DNA of 9,287 nucleotides from Candidatus Kariarchaeota archaeon (GTDB taxonomy: Archaea > Asgardarchaeota > Heimdallarchaeia > Heimdallarchaeales > Kariarchaeaceae): the NCBI GenBank assembly GCA_016839545.1, contig JAEOUB010000219.1, positions 1 to 9,287 on the forward strand. The letters are read 5' to 3'. The notes under the pieces are model-generated. The model was not told the DNA's origin, searched no databases, and worked only from the letters and a program-made list of their open reading frames with translations. Positions 5,328-9,287 of this stretch are shown here, in pieces; positions within the stretch are counted from its first letter, which is position 1, and each line of letters opens with the position of its first letter. The translations under genes were made by a program, and so were the position numbers.

Positions 5328-7418
5328 ATGGATGCTCACAGTTCAGAAACTCGTCCTCTCTTTCCTAAGGGATTATCAATCGCAAAAGTTATCGCCCCCA
5401 TGAAATACAAGAGGGCGATTGTCAGAGCCATTGAAAACATGGGTCAGGTGGAACCTATTGAAGTTGATCCCAGAACAGGAAGCGATGACATCGAGGTGGA
5501 ACAAAGACGTAATCAAATGGAAGGCTATCTTCAGCAACTCAATAGCTATATCGGTGCATTTGACACTGAACTTTCCAAGCCAAGCACTCCGGTAACAATT
5601 GGTACATCAGAGGAGGATGCAGTTAGCTTCGTCAAGAGTGTTGTTGAGGAGAAGAGTATGCGGATTGATGAGATCATTAAGAGGCGTGACGTAAATACCG
5701 GACGCATTTCTGAACTCCAATCCATCATAGAGCTCCTTGAGAAGTTTGAAACCCTCGACATTAAGGATACTGCAATGCTCAGGGAGACAAGGCATGTAAA
5801 AACATTCCTTGGTACAGTTTTCCCTGGAGTACTCACGCGAATGCATTGGGAGATTGACGAGATCACCGATCAACGGTATCTCCTGATTGAGCAAGATGTG
5901 AGTAAAGAAACAACCCTCATTGCACTTTCAGTCCTTCACAAAGATGCAGACTCCGTCAATACACGTTTGAAGACTTTCTCCTTTAGCGATGTCGTCATCC
6001 CCAAGGATCTAGATTTGGACGGATTATCAATTGCTGATTGTGAAGATGAAATTGCCTCACTAGAGAAAGAGTCTGAGGACCTCAATGGTGAGATGGAAAA
6101 TCTGGCGAAAGAAGTCGGGGCTGATCTTGTTGCCGCAAGAGAAGTAACCGAACTTGAACTCCAAAGGATCCGTGTTGAGCAGAAGATGCGTCGTACCAGA
6201 ACCACATGCGTGATGTGGGCATGGATTCCTGAAGAGTCTCAGGATGAATTCAAAACAAAACTACACTCTGCAACTGAAGGTTCTGCTAATTTTGATTTCA
6301 GAAAAGGTGACTTCGACCCTCAATTCACCCCATCTCGTGTAGAGAACACCAAATTCATGCAGCCAATGCGTGGTCTAGTCACTTCATTTGGAACTCCTGG
6401 ACTGCACGAAGTTGATCCCTACAGATTTGTCAGCATCTTTTTCCCCATTCTTTTTGGTATCATGTTTGCCGATGTTGGTCATGGTCTTCTCCTCTTCCTC
6501 TTCGGTATGTGGGCTAAGAGAAAATCCGAGAAAATGGTTGAGCAACCCAAAGGCATTTCATCGTATATTTACGGTGGAGCCAATCTTATGATAATTATGG
6601 GTATTACCTCGTTTATTCTCGGATTTGCATTCAATTCTGTGTTTGGTGACGAAACTTTACTCTGGGAAGTACCCTTTCTAGTTGCAATTTTCCGTGATAC
6701 TACTTGGGACCTCTTCTTCATTGTTGAAGAAACCGCAAGTGGCAAATTAGAGATCGAAAGAGATTATGTTGGTCTCTTGGTCTTCTCGTTTGCCATGGGT
6801 GCCATTGTGATCATGACCGGTTTGTTGCTAAATCTTTACCAGTTATACTACTACCGACACAGTCAAGCTGATTGGTATGCAGGTCTGACCCTTGCTGGTA
6901 CGTACTTGTCGATCCTTCTCACCTTCATCTTTGTGATGGTAGTACCTGCTCTAGCGATAGTTGGTATCATCCTGACGCTTGCGAATTTGGTCGCAACGCT
7001 TTGGATAGAGAAACGTGCTCATGGTATTGATGGATTAATGCTGGGTGTGGATCATATTCTGGCTCTCATGTCCAACACAATGAGTTTTGGTCGACTATTG
7101 GCTATGAACACAATCCACTTCGTTCTAGCATTCCTTCCATATCTGTTTATCATTGGAGGTGGAAGTGCTGATGGCATTAATCACTATGTTGGACGTGGAT
7201 GGTATCTTGTACCTGGTGAATATGGTCCCTACATTCTCATAACTTGGATCATTTGTGCACTTCTCGGTTCACTTATTGTTGTCCCTGTTGAGACTACTTT
7301 CAGTACACTTCAATCCCTACGGTTAAATTGGGTTGAGTTCTTCGGCAAGTTCTACAAAGGTAGCGGTATTGAATTCAAGCCTGTTACTGCGGACAGAATT
7401 TACACGAAGGAAGGTTGA
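5328..7418 (+). CDS. atpI: A/V-type ATP synthase subunit I (a subunit)
   Basis: Subunit I is the membrane stator of the A-type ATPase; it forms the ion half-channels against the c ring, and its soluble arm holds the peripheral stalks. The 696 residues fit the family. Residues 1-360 form the cytoplasmic arm with likely coiled coils at about 95-145 and 230-290, ending at the conserved W-A-W-I-P (297-301). The membrane half starts at D363-P364-Y365 and has about eight helices, including F-F-P-I-L-F-G-I-M-F-A-D-V-G-H-G (D382; the usual tyrosine of G-Y-G is H385). The channel arginine is R589 in S-F-G-R-L-L-A-M. The last helix has L-Q-S-L-R-L-N-W-V-E-F-F with R665, followed by K-F-Y-x-G-x-G. It is followed after four bases by atpC. 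The usual upstream subunit H gene and the proteolipid gene are absent here. Whether H+ or Na+ is carried cannot be told from this subunit alone. Confidence 0.96.
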   Translation: MDAHSSETRPLFPKGLSIAKVIAPMKYKRAIVRAIENMGQVEPIEVDPRTGSDDIEVEQRRNQMEGYLQQLNSYIGAFDTELSKPSTPVTIGTSEEDAVSFVKSVVEEKSMRIDEIIKRRDVNTGRISELQSIIELLEKFETLDIKDTAMLRETRHVKTFLGTVFPGVLTRMHWEIDEITDQRYLLIEQDVSKETTLIALSVLHKDADSVNTRLKTFSFSDVVIPKDLDLDGLSIADCEDEIASLEKESEDLNGEMENLAKEVGADLVAAREVTELELQRIRVEQKMRRTRTTCVMWAWIPEESQDEFKTKLHSATEGSANFDFRKGDFDPQFTPSRVENTKFMQPMRGLVTSFGTPGLHEVDPYRFVSIFFPILFGIMFADVGHGLLLFLFGMWAKRKSEKMVEQPKGISSYIYGGANLMIIMGITSFILGFAFNSVFGDETLLWEVPFLVAIFRDTTWDLFFIVEETASGKLEIERDYVGLLVFSFAMGAIVIMTGLLLNLYQLYYYRHSQADWYAGLTLAGTYLSILLTFIFVMVVPALAIVGIILTLANLVATLWIEKRAHGIDGLMLGVDHILALMSNTMSFGRLLAMNTIHFVLAFLPYLFIIGGGSADGINHYVGRGWYLVPGEYGPYILITWIICALLGSLIVVPVETTFSTLQSLRLNWVEFFGKFYKGSGIEFKPVTADRIYTKEG
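7409..7414 (+). promoter_or_regulatory. Ribosome-binding site of atpC, inside the end of atpI
   Basis: GGAAGG lies eight bases before the ATG at 7423, within the last codons of atpI. It picks this ATG over an upstream in-frame codon at 7333, which would add 30 residues with no likeness to subunit C and overlap atpI by 86 bases. Confidence 0.5.
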
Positions 7419-7422
7419 GCCA

Positions 7423-8433
7423 ATGTCAATTATTGCTTTCCTCATCGCAAAGGCACATGCCAATCATTCTAGGAGCCCTACGGCTTCTCAAATTAATGGG
7501 ATGATTACTGCAGACACCATTTCCGATGCAGAAACAATTCTTCAGAGGTCATCATACGGGTCGATTTACAACGAAGTACGTCCAAGTGTAAATCTACCAG
7601 AATACGAGGTTAAGATGCGTATTCAGTATGCTCAACTCCTCCGAATTTATCGTAATGCAGCAATTGGGAAGGTCAAGGACATGTTGAATGCCTACACTTT
7701 GACGATTGAGGCAGAAAACATGGATATGATCTTTCAGGCTATCATGAGAGATAACGTAGATGAGGAGCTTGAACAGATTATCATTCCAGTTGGAAAATTC
7801 GGAATGAGACACTACAAGCGTATCATGGAAAACACCGACCCAAAGATTGCAACAGATTATATCATCTACCCAGAATTGAAGAATGCTGCACAGAAAGCAC
7901 TCAATCAAAGCAATGATCCAGATGATCAGATTTTCCTCCTCAGTGCAGCTTTCAGCCACACGGCATATTCTGCTCTTAGCAAAATTGCACCCAAGTGGGT
8001 CAGATTGGAAGTTGATTTCCTTAACCTAGAAACAATCTGTCGTGCCATAAATCTTGATATTGATGTCTCAGGTTGGCTTATACCAGATATTGGAACTATC
8101 TATCCTCAAAGACAGCGACTTCGCAATATGAACACCCCTCGTGATGCTATTGCTGCAGCTGCAAATAGATTCCTTGTATCTCAGCCACTGAAGGCAGCAC
8201 TGGATGCAGATGACCCTGTATCACAGTTAGAAACGGAGGTACTCCAATATCTCTATTTCCAGAGGTACAGAAATTTCATTATCCATGGAAATCGTCCTGA
8301 AGCAATTCTTGATTATTTCTCGATTAAGCATGCAGAGATGGAAGATATCAGCAGGATTTTCACATCGAAAGTCTTGACAAAGACCAGTAATGATGATCTT
8401 CGACGAATGATTTATCCTATCTATCGATCCTGA
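7423..8433 (+). CDS. atpC: A/V-type ATP synthase subunit C (V-type d / AC39 family)
   Basis: Subunit C is the funnel-shaped adaptor joining the central stalk to the membrane c ring. The protein is 336 residues, as expected, almost entirely helical and soluble. The family hallmarks are visible: an N-terminal Y/F-x-x-A-K-A-H helix, a T/S-x-Y-like S-S-Y-G-S-I-Y near 43-49, and the central L-E-V-D-F-L-N-L-E-T-I-C-R-A (about 195-208), which matches the conserved D-x-x-N-I-x-x-L-x-R. A C-terminal I-L-D-Y-F-x-x-K-x-x-E-M-x-x-I-x-R-I helix and a last T-x-x-D-D-L-R-R-M-I segment complete the pattern. The start is set by the ribosome-binding site and by homology. It is probably cotranscribed with atpI four bases upstream. 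The gene ends four bases before a convergent gene, so no room is left for a separate terminator. Confidence 0.93.
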   Translation: MSIIAFLIAKAHANHSRSPTASQINGMITADTISDAETILQRSSYGSIYNEVRPSVNLPEYEVKMRIQYAQLLRIYRNAAIGKVKDMLNAYTLTIEAENMDMIFQAIMRDNVDEELEQIIIPVGKFGMRHYKRIMENTDPKIATDYIIYPELKNAAQKALNQSNDPDDQIFLLSAAFSHTAYSALSKIAPKWVRLEVDFLNLETICRAINLDIDVSGWLIPDIGTIYPQRQRLRNMNTPRDAIAAAANRFLVSQPLKAALDADDPVSQLETEVLQYLYFQRYRNFIIHGNRPEAILDYFSIKHAEMEDISRIFTSKVLTKTSNDDLRRMIYPIYRS

Positions 8434-8437
8434 TACT

Positions 8438-8788
8438 TTATACAATACCACTAAGATCTGCAATTTTTAGAAGCAAATACAGACCTAGAATTATACTGAC
8501 CAACGTCCAACCAGATCTTATTTCCGAGAATCCAGTAATCAGCTCAGTAATATCTTTCCCTTCAGTATTCACAATATTTCTAAAATTGTCAACTGGAAAG
8601 AAGAAACCTGCTGCCATTACCATCCATGCAAATCCGAGGAGTACATCTGTAAATACAAAACCGGTGAAAAACACCTTGCCAAGTGTTAGTACACCCAAGA
8701 TCATCATTGTTATTGACATATAGTACATAGCATTTGAAAATATCGTGATTACGGCATTATGTTCATCATTGAATTCAAATTCACTCAT
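8438..8788 (-). CDS. Three-helix membrane protein, paralogue of the adjacent upstream gene
   Basis: This 116-residue protein is of unknown function. An acidic N-terminus (E-F-E-F-N-D-E-H) precedes three hydrophobic segments (about 15-38, 46-66 and 93-110). Between helices 2 and 3 lies the polar loop F-R-N-I-V-N-T-E-G-K-D-I-T-E-L-I-T-G (69-86), which recurs in the neighbour with 10 of 18 residues the same. I recall a similar T-x-G-x-D-I loop in small membrane proteins of unknown function in other prokaryotes, but that is memory rather than a search. The ATG shares one base with the stop of the upstream gene (TAATG), and GGGGGTG lies eight bases before it, so the two are cotranslated. It converges on atpC with a 4 bp gap; a link to the ATPase is not implied. 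Confidence 0.8.
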   Translation of the reverse strand: MSEFEFNDEHNAVITIFSNAMYYMSITMMILGVLTLGKVFFTGFVFTDVLLGFAWMVMAAGFFFPVDNFRNIVNTEGKDITELITGFSEIRSGWTLVSIILGLYLLLKIADLSGIV

Positions 8789-9141
8789 TACAGAAACACC
8801 CCCACTATCCCTAGTACCAGGCTTATACCAATCAGGATGATGGTAACTTGAAGGTATTGACCGAAAATCCCCAGACCTCCTATCATCTCCTCAATATCAC
8901 GACCTTCTGTTTGTGCTACTCTCCTGAAAGCAAGTACTGGGCTGACAAAAATAATTCCAATAATTAGAAGAGTGAATCCTTGGATTAACGAGATAACCAG
9001 TTTCATACCTGACACCTCATCGACCAGAGCATCAAGATATGCAATGATTCCGATTACTATGAGCAAAACTGAGATTATTACTCCAAGTATACTGACGTGG
9101 AAAACAATCTTTTCTTCCTCTTCAGAGAATTCATATGACAT
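8788..9141 (-). CDS. Three-helix membrane protein, first of a tandem paralogous pair
   Basis: This 117-residue protein is also of unknown function. It has the same plan as its downstream neighbour: an acidic N-terminus (E-F-S-E-E-E-E-K), helices at about 14-37, 48-68 and 96-116, and the conserved loop F-R-R-V-A-Q-T-E-G-R-D-I-E-E-M-I-G-G (72-89) between helices 2 and 3. With the basic F-R-R at its head, the loop should lie in the cytoplasm. No Shine-Dalgarno sequence precedes the ATG, but a TATA-like box is centred about 26 bases upstream, so the transcript is probably leaderless. It leads a two-gene operon that arose by tandem duplication. The pair may form a heterodimer, which I infer only from shared topology and coupled translation. 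Confidence 0.8.
   Translation of the reverse strand: MSYEFSEEEEKIVFHVSILGVIISVLLIVIGIIAYLDALVDEVSGMKLVISLIQGFTLLIIGIIFVSPVLAFRRVAQTEGRDIEEMIGGLGIFGQYLQVTIILIGISLVLGIVGVFL
8797..8803 (-). promoter_or_regulatory. Ribosome-binding site of the 116-residue membrane protein gene
   Basis: The minus strand reads GGGGGTG eight bases before the ATG at 8788, close to the GGAGGTG complement of the 16S 3' end. It lies inside the last codons of the upstream gene, as expected for an operon-internal gene, and contrasts with the operon's first gene, which has no such site. Confidence 0.5.
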
Positions 9142-9162
9142 AGGGAGCTGATATTGGTCGTA

Positions 9163-9170
9163 GATTTAAC
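9163..9170 (-). promoter_or_regulatory. TATA-like box for the tandem membrane protein operon
   Basis: The minus strand reads GTTAAATC, centred about 26 bases before the ATG at 9141, predicting a leaderless mRNA. The 12-mer GTAGATTTAACT at 9160-9171 also occurs at 3618-3629 in the promoter of the sugar nucleotidylyltransferase, but there it faces the other way relative to its gene. Confidence 0.45.
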
Positions 9171-9256
9171 TTATCTGATTTTTGGGATATCAAATCACTT
9201 AATTTTGCAAGGGAAATAGGTATTGTGAGTTTATTGTATTCTCTAGTGTTTAGCAA

Positions 9257-9287
9257 ATGATTGTTTTACCTTATACTGCGAATATGA
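9257..9287 (+). other. Possible start of a rightward gene cut by the window edge
   Basis: An ATG at 9257 opens a frame (M-I-V-L-P-Y-T-A-N-M) that runs to the window end without a stop. A weak AT-rich element, TTTATTGTA at 9230-9238, lies at about the right distance for a leaderless start. Ten codons are too few to judge. A leftward gene ending at 9243 is also possible, since that frame is open from the right edge. The rest of 9172-9256 shows nothing I can name. Confidence 0.2.

Noticed and set aside
5546..6205. Minus-strand open frames inside atpI
   Set aside because: They are Ser-rich translations opposite the coiled-coil region of a strongly supported gene.
7333..7422. Upstream extension of atpC by 30 codons
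   Set aside because: The extension overlaps the conserved end of atpI, has no likeness to subunit C, and a ribosome-binding site sits just before the ATG at 7423.
7594..7959. Minus-strand open frame inside atpC
   Set aside because: It is opposite a conserved gene, with no start signals or domain.
8227..8463. Minus-strand open frame bridging atpC and the next gene
   Set aside because: It overlaps conserved coding sequence at both ends and has no promoter or ribosome-binding site.
9142..9287. tRNA or structured RNA in the right-hand spacer
   Set aside because: No cloverleaf arms, T-loop sequence or long inverted repeat could be found by eye.
1..9287. Mobile element, CRISPR array, toxin-antitoxin or defence system
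   Set aside because: No transposase, integrase, spaced direct repeats, nuclease cassette or terminal inverted repeats are visible; gene content is mostly housekeeping.

Overview
The window looks archaeal. The diagnostic genes are uS15 of the long archaeal/eukaryotic type, a KEOPS Pcc1-like protein, a RecJ/Cdc45-like DHH-superfamily protein, subunits I and C of an A/V-type ATPase, and a two-domain GlmU-like nucleotidylyltransferase of the archaeal type. AT-rich TATA-like boxes lie about 25-30 bases before several start codons, and some of those genes have no Shine-Dalgarno sequence, which fits archaeal promoters with leaderless or short-leader transcripts. The DNA is moderately AT-rich. I cannot fix the lineage from the sequence alone; an Asgard-type or other uncultivated archaeon is possible but unproven.

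Layout, left to right. (1) 5-1353, + strand: a small secreted or membrane-anchored protein, possibly cut by the window edge, overlaps a GNAT acetyltransferase by ATGA. (2) 1346-3530, - strand: an information-processing cluster transcribed uS15, then a RecJ/Cdc45-like protein, then Pcc1. This order is familiar from other archaea, but here every metal-binding motif of the DHH protein looks eroded. (3) 3640-4863, + strand: a bifunctional sugar-1-phosphate nucleotidylyltransferase/acetyltransferase, divergent from uS15, with two overlapping palindromes at its promoter. (4) 4841-5188, - strand: a two-helix membrane protein whose tail end overlaps the transferase. (5) 5328-8433, + strand: atpI and atpC of the A-type ATPase, four bases apart, without the other ATPase genes. 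(6) 8438-9141, - strand: two paralogous three-helix membrane proteins overlapping by TAATG. (7) 9142-9287: mostly promoter and intergenic DNA, with a possible gene start at the right edge.

The genome is tightly packed. Three convergent gene pairs meet with 8 bp overlap, 23 bp overlap and a 4 bp gap. No stretch without a gene exceeds about 150 bases. I see no tRNA, rRNA, CRISPR array, insertion sequence or phage gene. The genes are largely housekeeping (translation, replication/repair, tRNA modification, nucleotide-sugar synthesis, energy conversion) with lineage-specific small membrane proteins between them. The points most worth following are the apparently inactivated DHH protein, the tandem GNAT with a decayed second half, the palindromic promoter and the duplicated small membrane proteins.
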